A stretch of DNA of 58,132 bases from Candidatus Omnitrophota bacterium (GTDB lineage: Bacteria > Omnitrophota > Gorgyraeia > Tantalellales > Tantalellaceae), in contig WJMG01000071.1 in assembly GCA_014728075.1 (NCBI GenBank), positions 1 to 58,132 of the forward strand, given 5' to 3'. Under the pieces are notes generated by a model that searched no databases, had not been told where the DNA came from, and saw nothing but the letters and a program-made list of their open reading frames with translations. A program made the translations under genes and the position numbers. This document shows positions 17,465-27,247 of the stretch, piece by piece; within the stretch, counting starts at the first letter, position 1, and each line of letters opens with the position of its first letter.

Positions 17465-19456
17465 ATGGCCGAATACGAATTGAATTTGTGGGATTACTGG
17501 CGCATAGTATACAAGAGAAAGTGGATAATTATCACCATCTTTCTGGCTTCTCTTCTTAGTTCCTATCTTTTCGTCGAAAAGGTCGATCCCATATACAGGT
17601 CTACAGTGACCCTGTACATAAACACTACCCGGACACCGGTAGCCGAGATCACAGGTTCGGGCGTTACCTTCTGGGGAGGGGGCTCGCAGAGCATTTCCAC
17701 CCAGCTTGAACTGATAAAGAGCTTTAAGGTCCTTAAAAGGGTCGCCGAAAGGCTGGGTATGGTGACCGGGGACAGTTCCGACGGAGAGATCCAGCGGGCT
17801 GTGAGCTCCCTGAAAGGCAGGATAACCGTAAGCAGGGACGACCAGGCAACGGAGCTTTTCGACATAAGCGCCATAAGCGAGAAACCCGGGAAGGCGAAAG
17901 AGATAGCCGATGTTACCGCCAGGGTGTTCATCGAGAAAAGGTGGGAAGATAAAATAAGGGAGGCCCGGAATACCAAGGAGTTCATACAGGAACAGCTGAG
18001 GAAGCTGGATGCGAGGACCACGGAGATCAGACAGAAACTGGCCGCCGTGGGAGTGGAACCGGCCGATCCTTCCGTGCCGGGCATTGAAGTGGACCTTCTC
18101 GCGCGGCTAGAGCACCTCAAACTTGAGTTGAGGAACCTGCAAACCAGATTTACCGAGAACTATCCGGGCATCATCGCTTTAAAGGAACAGATCAAAGCGG
18201 TCCGTGAACAGATAGGTTACACGCCGGGGGAAACGGAGCAGAAGGAGGAAACGGCTTCCGGGGATGTCCGTAAAGGCATCATAGACGCGGAAAGGCTTTC
18301 CAACGAGCTTGAGATCAATAAAAAGCTCTACGCTTTGCTCAAGGAAAGGTACGAAAGGGCCCTTATACTGGAGGCATCAAAATCCAGCGATGTCGAGATA
18401 GTCAATCCGGCCGTCGAGGCCTCTTCCGCTTTCACCGGGCAGGGTAAGGCCAATTTTTACATGGCGGGTGTCATAGGCCTGATCCTTGGGCTTGTGGCCG
18501 CGTTTGTCGCGGAAAGCCTCGATACATCCATAGGTACCATCGAGGATGTGGAAGAATATCTGAGGATCCCCGTTCTGGGCGTGATCCCCCAGATAGACAT
18601 TGATAAGAAGGAAGAAAGGGATTTCTGGAAAAGACCGCCGTCCCGGGAACACCGCAAGGAGTACGATGACATGGTCGCCCGCCTGGTGACCCAGCTGAAA
18701 CCTAAATCTCCCGTGGCGGAGGCTTACAGGAACCTGCAGACATACATAAAATTCTCGGGGCTTGACAAAGTAGGCAACTGCCTTATGATCACGAGCGCGA
18801 GCAGCAAAGAGGGAAAAACGATCACCTCCCTGAATTCGGCCCTTTCAATGGCCCAGATGGGATATAAGGTCCTGCTCATCGACGCCGACCTGAGAAAGCC
18901 GTCCATCCATAAGATCTTCGGCATCGAAAGGGAGGTCGGCCTGACCGAGGCGGTCCTGGGTACCTTCAAGGTCGATGATGTCGTGAAGACCATGGACGAT
19001 ATCATGCTGGGCAACCTCAGATCCAGCATGATCATGAAAACCTACGGCATGGAAAACCTGAATATAATCACTTCCGGGCATCTTCCCACTAATTCGACCG
19101 AGATCCTGGGGTCGCAGAACATGTCTGAGTTCATAAAAGAAGTGAAAAGCAAGTTCCAGGTAGTGTTGTTCGATACCGCTCCGGTGCTACCGGTAACCGA
19201 TCCCTGTGTCCTCGGTTCAAAAGTCGACGGCGTGGTCATAGTATATAAGTCCGGCCGTATCTCACGGAGCGCCCTCAAGAGAAGCAAACTCCAGATCGAG
19301 AACGCCAAAGGCCGCCCTATAGGTGTTGTCCTGAACAGTATGCGGGCTTCGGATATGAAGTTCGGTTCTCCCTTTTACTATTATTACCAGAAATACTACG
19401 GGGAAGAGGAACAGGGTAATAAGGGGCCTTCTTCCGGCAGAACGGCGGTTTCTTGA
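17465..19456 (+). CDS. Wzc-like chain-length determinant fused to BY-type tyrosine kinase
   Basis: This 663-residue protein starts with a Wzz domain: a membrane helix at about 18-36, a long coiled-coil periplasmic region, and a second helix at about 330-350 followed by AESLDTSIGTIEDVEEYL. The cytoplasmic kinase has ITSASSKEGKTITSLNSALS (Walker A), LLIDADLRKP (Walker A') and VLFDTAPVL. The Tyr-rich tail FYYYYQKYYGEEEQ is the expected autophosphorylation cluster. It would control polymer length and export together with the Wza-like lipoprotein. Confidence 0.93.
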   Translation: MAEYELNLWDYWRIVYKRKWIIITIFLASLLSSYLFVEKVDPIYRSTVTLYINTTRTPVAEITGSGVTFWGGGSQSISTQLELIKSFKVLKRVAERLGMVTGDSSDGEIQRAVSSLKGRITVSRDDQATELFDISAISEKPGKAKEIADVTARVFIEKRWEDKIREARNTKEFIQEQLRKLDARTTEIRQKLAAVGVEPADPSVPGIEVDLLARLEHLKLELRNLQTRFTENYPGIIALKEQIKAVREQIGYTPGETEQKEETASGDVRKGIIDAERLSNELEINKKLYALLKERYERALILEASKSSDVEIVNPAVEASSAFTGQGKANFYMAGVIGLILGLVAAFVAESLDTSIGTIEDVEEYLRIPVLGVIPQIDIDKKEERDFWKRPPSREHRKEYDDMVARLVTQLKPKSPVAEAYRNLQTYIKFSGLDKVGNCLMITSASSKEGKTITSLNSALSMAQMGYKVLLIDADLRKPSIHKIFGIEREVGLTEAVLGTFKVDDVVKTMDDIMLGNLRSSMIMKTYGMENLNIITSGHLPTNSTEILGSQNMSEFIKEVKSKFQVVLFDTAPVLPVTDPCVLGSKVDGVVIVYKSGRISRSALKRSKLQIENAKGRPIGVVLNSMRASDMKFGSPFYYYYQKYYGEEEQGNKGPSSGRTAVS

Positions 19457-19551
19457 GCGGATAGTTTTGCGGGAAAATCTAGGAGGCCGTTATCGGTGTT
19501 TCGCTGCAAAAGACAAATTACCGCGTAGTAGTCACATTTTTTTTCGCGCTG

Positions 19552-20892
19552 GTGGCTGCGGTGGTCTCATCCAGGATAATATCCGGTATGGCGGATATAT
19601 CCACCGCGGCGGTGATAGTGGCTTCGATAGTTTTCGCTCTGGCCACTTTTGTCGACATCAATGTCGGACTGATAGCGATATTGCTTTCGATGCTTCTTTC
19701 CCCCGAACTTGAACTCGGCCAGGCCGGCGGCAGAGCGGTCGTCATCAGGGCCGAGGACCTCCTTCTCATAATAGTATCGTTCACCTGGCTGGCTAAAATG
19801 GCGGTCCGCAAAGGCACTCCTTTCGTGCGCCACAGCCCTCTCAATGTCCCGATCGCGCTTTACACGGCCATACTCTGTTTTTCCACGGCTAAAGGCATAA
19901 TGATGGGGGATGTATACGCGCTAAAGGGAATGTTCTATGTGTTCAAGCTGATAGAGTATTTCATCCTTTACTTTATCGTCATTAACCATGTTACGAGGGA
20001 GAGACAGGTAAAGCTGTTTTTGATAGTGCTTTTTTTCACCAGTATAGTAGTTGCAATTTACGGCATCACGCACCTCGGTTCGGTCGAGAGGATATCGGCG
20101 CCCTTCGAGGGCGAGGGAGAGCCCAACACCCTGGGCGGGTACATGCTCTTTATCATTTCGCTCGTCGCCGGTCTGATATACCACTACAGGAGCAAAAGGC
20201 TTCTTCTTGTCCTGATGTTCATCTTCCTCATACCGACCTTTGTTTTTACTTTGTCCAGGGCTTCGTACCTGGGGATGTTCGCCGCGCTTTTCGCCTTCGC
20301 CGGGCTCTCCAGGGACAAAAGGATAATCAACGCGAGCCTGGTGCTTCTTCTGCTTTTCATGGGCGCGGTGGTTTTCGGTCCGCCGGTATTAAAGGACAGG
20401 GTGATAGGGGCTTTCAAGCCCGAGGAGAGCCAGTCGCTGAAAAAGGTCGGGGCTATATCCCTGGGCCCTTCACCCGCCGCCAGAATAGAGTCCTGGCAGA
20501 ACCTTATACAAAAGAGGTTTCCCAAACGGCCGCTTCTGGGTTGGGGCGTTACGGGGACCGAGTTCCTGGACAGCCAGTATTTTCTCGTTCTCGGAGAAAC
20601 GGGAATAGTGGGTTTAGGCGCTTTTCTATGGCTTATGTGGTCTGTATGGAAGGGGGCGCTGTATTCTTACCGGCATGTTGAAAAGCCTCTGTATAAAGGG
20701 TTGAGCATGGGGTTCATGGTCGGTTTTTCGGGGCTTCTCCTGCACGCGGTAGGCTCGAATACTTTTATCATCATCAGAATTGCCGAACCGTTCTGGTTCT
20801 TCGCGGCTATAGTGCTTAAACTGGTGGATATTGAGCACGGTACCGCCGTTCTCAAGGATAAGGTGCCTTCTTACATGAAGGGGAGGGCATAG
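19552..20892 (+). CDS. O-antigen ligase/polymerase-like membrane protein (Wzy family); start uncertain
   Basis: From GTG 19552 the product is 446 residues with about 10-12 membrane helices. A central Wzy_C-like region has GEGEPNTLGGYMLFIISL and FTLSRASYLGMFAALFAFAG. The family polymerises or ligates lipid-linked glycans outside the inner membrane. GTG 19552 has no ribosome-binding site and would cut into the first helix. The frame is open upstream to a TAG at 19480-19482. A perfect AGGAGG at 19481-19486 precedes an in-frame ATC at 19492 with no ATG, GTG or TTG nearby, so translation may start at a rare codon or the base call is wrong. Confidence 0.8.
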   Translation: MAAVVSSRIISGMADISTAAVIVASIVFALATFVDINVGLIAILLSMLLSPELELGQAGGRAVVIRAEDLLLIIVSFTWLAKMAVRKGTPFVRHSPLNVPIALYTAILCFSTAKGIMMGDVYALKGMFYVFKLIEYFILYFIVINHVTRERQVKLFLIVLFFTSIVVAIYGITHLGSVERISAPFEGEGEPNTLGGYMLFIISLVAGLIYHYRSKRLLLVLMFIFLIPTFVFTLSRASYLGMFAALFAFAGLSRDKRIINASLVLLLLFMGAVVFGPPVLKDRVIGAFKPEESQSLKKVGAISLGPSPAARIESWQNLIQKRFPKRPLLGWGVTGTEFLDSQYFLVLGETGIVGLGAFLWLMWSVWKGALYSYRHVEKPLYKGLSMGFMVGFSGLLLHAVGSNTFIIIRIAEPFWFFAAIVLKLVDIEHGTAVLKDKVPSYMKGRA

Positions 20893-21051
20893 TATCAAGG
20901 CAGGAGGTGAGAGGCTATAGGCGCTAGGCTAAAGGATATAGGCCACGAAAAGCGAACAGCGTACAGGCTACAGCGTATAGAATCGTTTATCCGGCTTAAT
21001 AAGCGCTAAACGCTGTACGCTACACGCTAATAATAGGTGGACTGATCTATT
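20893..21051. repeat. Intergenic palindromic element, GCGTACAGGCTACAGCG words
   Basis: The 159-base gap is filled by imperfect inverted words. GAACAGCGTACAGGCTACAG at about 20955 is partly complementary to AACGCTGTACGCTACACGCT at about 21010, with GGCTATAGGCGCTAGGCTAA and GATATAGGCC before it. No gene is seen. It probably forms a long imperfect hairpin between the polymerase and flippase genes. Confidence 0.55.
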
Positions 21052-22557
21052 ATGACCGAAAAATACTTTGATAAAGACCTCGAAATGCAGGAAAGGGAGA
21101 AGGACGCCGCGCTTGCGAGCCGTACGGTCAAAGGGGGAGTGTGGGTTTTCGCCCTTAAGGCTGTCCAGCGGGGATTGGGACTGGTGCGTACGATTATCCT
21201 CGCCCGGATCTTGTCGCCGTCGGATTTCGGGCTCATGGGTATCGCCGTCCTGGCCATAAATACGCTTGAGACTTTCTCGAAGACAGGCTTCGAGCAGGCG
21301 CTTATCCGGAAAAAGGAGGATCCCGGGGAATATCTCGATACTGCCTGGACGGTCCAGCTCGTGAGGGCATTGGCCCTTTTTCTTCTGTTGTTCCTGGGGG
21401 CTCCTTTAGTGGCGTTTTTTTTCGACGCCCCGCGGGCAACATCGATAATCAGGGTTCTGGCATTCATAGAGCTTTTTACCGGGCTGAAGAATATCGGCGT
21501 AGTGTATTTTCAGAAGGATCTTCGTTTCAATAAAAGTTTTTTCATGGAATCCACCGGCCTTGGCGCTAATATATTCGTTTCGATACTGCTCGCTTTCGTT
21601 TTGAGGGATGTCAGGGCCCTGATATACGGATCCCTTGCGGGAGCGGCCGCGACCTGTATCATGTCCTACGCACTTCACCCGTACAGGCCGGCCGTAAAGT
21701 TCAGCGGTAAACAGTTCAGGGAGCTTTTCTATTTCGGGAAATGGCTCTTCGGTTCCAGTATTATTATTTTTCTGATAACACAGGGTGATGATGCCTTCGT
21801 GGGAAGGTTTCTGGGGATAACCGCGCTGGGCCTTTACCAGATGGCTTATCATCTGTCGAACGCTCCGGCAACCGAGGTCAGCCATGTCGTCTCCAGAGTG
21901 CTTTTTCCGGTATATTCGAAGATGCAGAACGATATTAAAAGGATGGCTAAGGCGTATAAAGATGTTCTTTTTGCGGTATCCGTTATCGTTCTGCCTCTCG
22001 CAACGGGTCTTTTTCTGGCGGCGGGGGATTTTACGCGCCTTTTCCTGGGGCAGAAATGGATGCCTATGGTCCCCGCGATGAAGGTGCTTTGTTTTTTCGG
22101 GCTTTCAAGGGCCCTGGGCTCAACGGTGAGCCCTCTTTTTTACGGTCTGGGCCGTCCGAAAATAGAGACCCAGTTCTCCGCGGTTCAGCTTTTGATCCTG
22201 GTGATTATAATTTACCCGCTGGCCTCCTGGAAAGGCATAGTGGGTATTTCGTGGGCCGTTCTTCTGTCTCACCTGTGCATTACCGGAGTGTATCTTTTAA
22301 AGGCATCAAGATTACTTGATGTCGGCCCGGGGGAGATCTTTTCCGTGCTTAAGCCTGTTTTTCTCCCTCTGGGCATGTTCGTTGCCTCCGTTGCCGCGGG
22401 TCTGTATTTTTTCTCCGGCTATGCGGGATTCCTTCTCACGGTGTTTTTGGCATCGGCCTTGTACATGGTCGTTTTAAAAAGGACCGATGATCTGGCAGCT
22501 TCCAGATTAGGCAGGATAGCCGCCGCTTCAGGATTTTCAAAAAAAGGACCGGTATAA
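21052..22557 (+). CDS. Wzx-like lipid-linked oligosaccharide flippase
   Basis: This 501-residue protein has about 12-14 membrane helices. After a short charged start it has KGGVWVFALKAVQRGLGLVR, then ARILSPSDFGLMGIAVLAIN, the start typical of polysaccharide_synt/WzxC-type flippases. It would turn the completed undecaprenyl-linked repeat unit across the inner membrane for the polymerase encoded just upstream. Its stop codon overlaps the start of the methyltransferase gene (TAATG), indicating translational coupling. Confidence 0.9.
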   Translation: MTEKYFDKDLEMQEREKDAALASRTVKGGVWVFALKAVQRGLGLVRTIILARILSPSDFGLMGIAVLAINTLETFSKTGFEQALIRKKEDPGEYLDTAWTVQLVRALALFLLLFLGAPLVAFFFDAPRATSIIRVLAFIELFTGLKNIGVVYFQKDLRFNKSFFMESTGLGANIFVSILLAFVLRDVRALIYGSLAGAAATCIMSYALHPYRPAVKFSGKQFRELFYFGKWLFGSSIIIFLITQGDDAFVGRFLGITALGLYQMAYHLSNAPATEVSHVVSRVLFPVYSKMQNDIKRMAKAYKDVLFAVSVIVLPLATGLFLAAGDFTRLFLGQKWMPMVPAMKVLCFFGLSRALGSTVSPLFYGLGRPKIETQFSAVQLLILVIIIYPLASWKGIVGISWAVLLSHLCITGVYLLKASRLLDVGPGEIFSVLKPVFLPLGMFVASVAAGLYFFSGYAGFLLTVFLASALYMVVLKRTDDLAASRLGRIAAASGFSKKGPV

Positions 22558-23270
22558 TGATCGAAGAAGACACAAAATGGGAAAAGTACGGTGAAAGCAG
22601 GTTGTTGTCGAGGAACAAGCTTCTTTACATACACCACAGGATAGCAACGGAGTCTTTTCTGGATCATTTTAAAAAAGTGGACACGGCCAGTAAGGTCCTG
22701 GATGTGGGATGCGGGGACGGGCTTTACCTTGAGCTTTTGCGCGACCTCGGCTTTTCTAACGCGGAAGGGATAGATCCCGGAGCGTCGATGGTGTCTACAT
22801 CCAAAGGCAAGAACCTTAATGTCCGTCAGGGTTACCTTTCCGATATTAGCGGGGCAGAAGAGTACGATGTTGTTTACATGATGGATGTGCTGGAGCACAT
22901 TCCCGATGTGCCCGGCGCCCTGGCGGCCGTTAACCGTATCTTAAGGCCCGGGGGAGAGTTCGTTCTTAATATACCGATATGCGATTCGCTGAGGTCAAGG
23001 TGGCGCCGTTTTTTCGGAAAAGAGACGAGGTCAGGACAGGTCCTTAGCTACGACGAGACGCATCTGCACGCTTTTACCAAAGTAAAGCTGGAAGAACTTT
23101 TAAAGCAGGCGGGTTTCGAGGTAATAACCTCAAAAAGGATAAACGACCCCATGCCTTTTTCCGGATGGCTTTTTTCTTTTTCTCCAAAGCTTGCCGAAAT
23201 GGTCCAGAAGATAAGTTTCGGGGGCAGAATGGGTGATTTTCTTTTCACGGTGGCCCGGAGGACCGGATGA
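22557..23270 (+). CDS. Class I SAM-dependent methyltransferase
   Basis: This 237-residue protein has the Rossmann methyltransferase motif I in KVLDVGCGDGLYLELL, an acidic second strand (EGIDPG), and VVYMMDVLEHIPD with LRPGGEFVLNIP later. This is the Methyltransf_11/25 pattern. The neighbours are a flippase and glycosyltransferases, so a sugar or glycan-end methylation is likely. The substrate cannot be read from the sequence. It overlaps both neighbours by 1-4 bases. Confidence 0.87.
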   Translation: MIEEDTKWEKYGESRLLSRNKLLYIHHRIATESFLDHFKKVDTASKVLDVGCGDGLYLELLRDLGFSNAEGIDPGASMVSTSKGKNLNVRQGYLSDISGAEEYDVVYMMDVLEHIPDVPGALAAVNRILRPGGEFVLNIPICDSLRSRWRRFFGKETRSGQVLSYDETHLHAFTKVKLEELLKQAGFEVITSKRINDPMPFSGWLFSFSPKLAEMVQKISFGGRMGDFLFTVARRTG

Positions 23271-24430
23271 ACATATTAATGCTGGCTTACGAATTCAGGC
23301 CGGATCTGGGCGGGATAGCGGATTATAGCCACAATCTTGCCCGCGGGATCAGCCTCAAGGGGCACTCGGTCATGGTTGCTTGCGGGTCAGAGTGCGCTAA
23401 AGGCCCGTACAGGACAGTTTCCGTTAAAAGCCCGGCTTCAAGAAGCCCGCTGGCCTATGTCAGAAGCTTTTTTTATTTCCTGCGGCTTATAAGGGATAAC
23501 AGTATAGACGCGGTGTTCTTGAGCTATCTTTCCTATTACCACAGCGGCCCCTACCTGCTCATGCTGGCCTGTCTTGCGGCGGGCAGGCCTCTTTACCTTT
23601 TCGTTTACGCCCTGGAACTTGATGACGGAGGAAGATCCAAAAAAAAGATAAAAAGATGGATGGCTTTTAATTTTGCCCGCAAGATATTCGCCATAAGCGA
23701 ATATACCCGTAAACTCGCGGGAAGGTTCACTAACGGGAAAAAGGAAATAGTCATCGCCCGACCCTGCGTAGATATTGCCATGCTTGAGGAGGCAGCTGAA
23801 CAGGCCCGGCAGATGATCAGCGAAAGGTATTCTCTCCGGGGCAAAAAGGTGCTGCTAACCCTCGGGAGGCTGGTTGAGCGCAAGGGAATGGATTCGGTGA
23901 TCCGTGTGATGCCGGAGCTTGTGAAAAGATTTCCGGAACTTATCTACATCGTAGCAGGGGAGGGCCCCGAGCGGGATAGTTTGCGGAGTATGGTTTCCCG
24001 CCTCGGGATGGAAGACCATGTTATTTTTACGGGGGTCGTTACGGAAAAAGAGAAAAAAGGCCTTTTAAAGTCATGCGATGTTTTTGTGATGCCCTGCAGA
24101 GGACTTTCCGACTATGATGCAGAGGGCTTCGGTATAGTTTTCGCCGAAGCCGCTGTTTTCAACAAGCCATCGGTAGCCGGCAGGAGCGGAGGCGCCCCGG
24201 AGGTGGTCCTGGACGGTATTTCCGGTTTCACGGTCGATCCTTTGGATCCGGAACAGCTTGCGGAAAAACTCTTGTTCCTTCTGGGGAACCCCCGGAAAGC
24301 CCGCGCTATGGGAGCCCGGGGAAGACTGTTCGTGGAGCGCCGGCTGACCCCGGAGAGTTTGTCGGAAAGCGTACTGTCTGCCCTGCAGGGACAGACAGTA
24401 AAGCGTGAAAAGGATCGATTTTGTTTTTGA
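23267..24430 (+). CDS. GT4-type glycosyltransferase
   Basis: This 387-residue GT-B protein starts MNILMLAYEFRPDLGGIADY. It has the donor-binding half with KVLLTLGRLVERKGMDSVI, YIVAGEGPERDSL, and DAEGFGIVFAEAAVFNKPSV, which includes the E-x7-E type motif of retaining GT4 enzymes. ATGA overlap with the methyltransferase indicates coupling. The sugar specificity is not predictable. Confidence 0.88.
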   Translation: MNILMLAYEFRPDLGGIADYSHNLARGISLKGHSVMVACGSECAKGPYRTVSVKSPASRSPLAYVRSFFYFLRLIRDNSIDAVFLSYLSYYHSGPYLLMLACLAAGRPLYLFVYALELDDGGRSKKKIKRWMAFNFARKIFAISEYTRKLAGRFTNGKKEIVIARPCVDIAMLEEAAEQARQMISERYSLRGKKVLLTLGRLVERKGMDSVIRVMPELVKRFPELIYIVAGEGPERDSLRSMVSRLGMEDHVIFTGVVTEKEKKGLLKSCDVFVMPCRGLSDYDAEGFGIVFAEAAVFNKPSVAGRSGGAPEVVLDGISGFTVDPLDPEQLAEKLLFLLGNPRKARAMGARGRLFVERRLTPESLSESVLSALQGQTVKREKDRFCF

Positions 24431-24493
24431 CCGTTTTTGAGCATTTGACGCGAGATGCCCCGTGCGATAAGCCGCATCGGGAGGAGGCCTGCA

Positions 24494-25435
24494 GTGATTG
24501 AAATTAGTCTGTGCGTCCCTACATACAACAGGAAGGATATACTCGCGGAAATGCTTGACGCCCTGGAGGAACAGACTTATCCGCGGGAAAAATACCAGAT
24601 CGTGATCGCGGACGACGCGTCCACCGACGGTACGCCCGAAATGGTCAAGGGCCGTGTGAGGAGCTCGGAATGCGCGATAAAATACATACGGCACGCTCGC
24701 AACTCGGGGGTAGCGGCAGCGCGCAACACGACAGTAAGGAATGCGGACGGCAGGGTCCTTCTGTTCCTGGACGATGACAGCCTTGCGGACAATAAACTGG
24801 TCGAGACCCACATGAACGCTCATGCGGAGAGGGGGTTCCGGGATATCGCGGTGCTTGGCGTGGATGCGGGGAGGCTCGAGGCTGAGCCCGGCCCTTTCGG
24901 GAGATATATTGAAAGGCGCGCGGAAAATTTCTCCGGGAAGATAGACGAATATATAAGCAATGGTGACGAAAGGGCTTGTTTCGGGTTCGTTACGATGAAC
25001 CTTTCGGTGAAAAGAGAGCTCCTGTCCGGGGGGTATGTTTTTGATGAACGGTTCAAGTATTGCGAAGATACGGACCTGGGCTACCGGCTGATGAGACGGG
25101 GTGTAAAACTCGTAAGGGAAAAGAGAGCAAAAGTCTTTAATTACCATCCCCTCGTACTCGAGGATTACGCCGGGCTGTACCGGGCAAGGGGCTATTACTC
25201 CGCTCTTCTGGAGAAAAAACACCCGGGCATCAGAGAAGCGGAACTTTTCCCGTTCAGAAGAGGGCGAAGCCCTCTTGATGCCGTGTATCCGCTTGTCGGC
25301 AAAGCGGTAAGTATTATGGACTATGCTCTGCAGGTGCCCTTTCCCGAGTGGTTGTATGAAAGGATACTTTACTTTTATTTCGATAGCGGAAGGCGGAAAG
25401 CTTTAAGGATACGGGACGATGAGAAACGGAGATAA
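24494..25435 (+). CDS. GT2 glycosyltransferase
   Basis: This protein of about 313 residues has an inverting GT-A core with ISLCVPTYNRKDILAEML, VIADDASTDGTPEMV, NSGVAAARN and the metal-binding LFLDDDS. KYCEDTDLGYRLMRRG is the ED-x-D/E-type acceptor-side motif. I set the start at GTG 24494, preceded by GAGGAGG (24481-24487). An upstream ATG at 24455 would add a basic, low-quality extension. It overlaps the next gene by 17 bases. Confidence 0.85.
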   Translation: MIEISLCVPTYNRKDILAEMLDALEEQTYPREKYQIVIADDASTDGTPEMVKGRVRSSECAIKYIRHARNSGVAAARNTTVRNADGRVLLFLDDDSLADNKLVETHMNAHAERGFRDIAVLGVDAGRLEAEPGPFGRYIERRAENFSGKIDEYISNGDERACFGFVTMNLSVKRELLSGGYVFDERFKYCEDTDLGYRLMRRGVKLVREKRAKVFNYHPLVLEDYAGLYRARGYYSALLEKKHPGIREAELFPFRRGRSPLDAVYPLVGKAVSIMDYALQVPFPEWLYERILYFYFDSGRRKALRIRDDEKRR

Positions 25436-26426
25436 GCAAAAGGTAAGCGTAATAATAGCCGTACACGACGGTGAGCCGTACATTAAGGAATCACTGGACA
25501 GCGCCCTGGGGCAAAGTTACGGGGATATAGAGGTAGTAGTGGTCGACGACGGGTCCGGGGACTCAACGGGTGATCTCCTTAAAGCCGTGTCGGAGCGCGA
25601 CCAAAGGGTAAAAGTAGTGTCGAATCCCGGGAGGAAAGGGATCGCCTTCTCCCGCAATGCCGGTATATCCGTCTCTACGGGCAGGTACATCGCGGTTCTG
25701 GATTCGGATGACAGGGCTCTGCCTGAAAGGATAAAACGCCAGGTGGATTTTCTTGAACGGAACCCATCAATAGACGGCGTAGGGAGCGAATTCACATATA
25801 TAGACGAGACGGGGAAGAAAATAGAAGTGCTGAAGCCCCCGGTCAAAAGCAGGGTTAGCGCCGAAGATATTCTCGATGATCCCATGTGCCTCGTTCACGG
25901 GACCCTGACCGCGAAAAGGGAATGTTTCGAAGCGTGCGGGGGATATCGCGAAGAATTTGACAGGGCGGTGGACTACGACCTTTTACTTCGTATGACGGAA
26001 ACTTTCAAACTTGCCAATCTGGAAGAGCCTCAGACAGAGGTCAGGATCTCTCTCTCCAGCGGGACTTTCCGTTACCGTTCGGCCCAGATTAGATACGCCG
26101 AGATAGCCCGAAAACTAGCCGTTCAGAGACGGACGCGGGGCTCGGACATCATACAGAGGAACGAGAAGCAGGCGTTCCTGAGGCTGAAGAAGAAGATTTT
26201 CGGAAGCAAAGAACTGACCTCGCGGATAGAGGTGTCCTCGAATTACCGTTACTGGGCCCACAGAATGTACCACAGGGGTCCGATAGGATACTCGCGCCGT
26301 TTGGTGTTAGCTGCTCTGGGGCAATGCCCCTTTAATATAAAAGCATGGGGATTTATGGTCTTTTTGTTCTCTCCCGTATGGATACGGAGAACCCTGACCC
26401 GGGTAAAAAGGAGATTTGTTCGATAG
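25419..26426 (+). CDS. GT2 glycosyltransferase
   Basis: This 335-residue protein is a typical GT2: VSVIIAVHDGEPYIKESLDS, VVVDDGSGDSTGDLL, ISVSTGRYIAVLDSDD and GYREEFDRAVDYDLLLRM. The C-terminal ~100 residues are basic and end in an amphipathic or hydrophobic segment that may contact the membrane. It lies within a run of overlapping glycan genes, so it presumably adds one sugar of the repeat unit. Donor and acceptor are unknown. Confidence 0.88.
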   Translation: MRNGDKQKVSVIIAVHDGEPYIKESLDSALGQSYGDIEVVVVDDGSGDSTGDLLKAVSERDQRVKVVSNPGRKGIAFSRNAGISVSTGRYIAVLDSDDRALPERIKRQVDFLERNPSIDGVGSEFTYIDETGKKIEVLKPPVKSRVSAEDILDDPMCLVHGTLTAKRECFEACGGYREEFDRAVDYDLLLRMTETFKLANLEEPQTEVRISLSSGTFRYRSAQIRYAEIARKLAVQRRTRGSDIIQRNEKQAFLRLKKKIFGSKELTSRIEVSSNYRYWAHRMYHRGPIGYSRRLVLAALGQCPFNIKAWGFMVFLFSPVWIRRTLTRVKRRFVR

Positions 26427-26464
26427 ATCCCCGCTATTTCCTCGCGGAACGGAGGACGGCGGAC

Positions 26465-27247
26465 ATGAATGGAGAGTTTGACAGAGTATGGGATAAATGG
26501 CGTGAGGTCGATGTGGGCGAAATGGTCAAGGAACATCGTGACGCCAGGGAACGCTACATAGACGCTATGGAACGATACATCACGGGCGGCTCGAAAACGC
26601 TCGAGGTCGGGTGCGGATCAGCCATCGATTCTTACATCGTCGCTTCCGAAACAGGCGCGGATGCTTACGGCGTGGATATTTCCGAAGAGGCTTTAACGGT
26701 AGCGAGAAAAGCCGGCAAACACTTTCCCGTTGAGGTCAAGCTGAGCCGTGGGGACGCAATGGACCTGGCATACGGAGATGAGATGTTCGATATCGTCTTC
26801 AGCCAGGGTGTCCTCGAGCACCTGCCCGACGAGGGTAAAGCTCTGGAGGAACAGCTCCGTGTGCTTAAGCAAGGGGGGGTTCTTGTGGTCAATGTCCCTC
26901 AGAAGTACACGGCTTATACACTTTACAAGCATATCAAGTCCTCGCGGGGGGAATGGGAGTGGGGTGATGAGAAGGAATATTCCGCTTTTGAGCTTCAACG
27001 CTTCGCGGATACTCTGCGGCTTAAAGTGCTTGAAAGGTTCGGATATGGATACTGGCGCTCTCCTTTCGAGCCCGTTTTCGTTATGAGGACGCTCAACCTT
27101 AAGGCGGCGAAGATACCCTTCGCGCGTCGATGCCCGGGCGGGGCGAAACTCTCCCGGGCATGGGACGGAATGTGGTCGGGACTGGAAAAGGGCGCCGGAC
27201 ATTTTTTCATGAAGAACATAGTTTACATATACCGGAAACCGATATGA
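26465..27247 (+). CDS. Class I SAM-dependent methyltransferase
   Basis: The likely product is 261 residues, starting MNGEFDRVWDKWREVDVGEM, with GGAGG at 26451-26455. Motif I is TLEVGCGSAIDSYIV, followed by YGVDISEEALTVARK, GDAMDLAYGDEMFDIVFSQG and LKQGGVLVVNVPQKYT, the Methyltransf_11 pattern. In-frame upstream ATGs at 26345 and 26378 would overlap the GT2 gene and look less likely. It is the second methyltransferase in this locus; the two share only family-level motifs. Confidence 0.84.
   Translation: MNGEFDRVWDKWREVDVGEMVKEHRDARERYIDAMERYITGGSKTLEVGCGSAIDSYIVASETGADAYGVDISEEALTVARKAGKHFPVEVKLSRGDAMDLAYGDEMFDIVFSQGVLEHLPDEGKALEEQLRVLKQGGVLVVNVPQKYTAYTLYKHIKSSRGEWEWGDEKEYSAFELQRFADTLRLKVLERFGYGYWRSPFEPVFVMRTLNLKAAKIPFARRCPGGAKLSRAWDGMWSGLEKGAGHFFMKNIVYIYRKPI

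Noticed and set aside
24071..25222. Long minus-strand open frame across two glycosyltransferase genes
   Set aside because: It spans the end of one well-supported gene and most of the next on the other strand, and its product has no family features.
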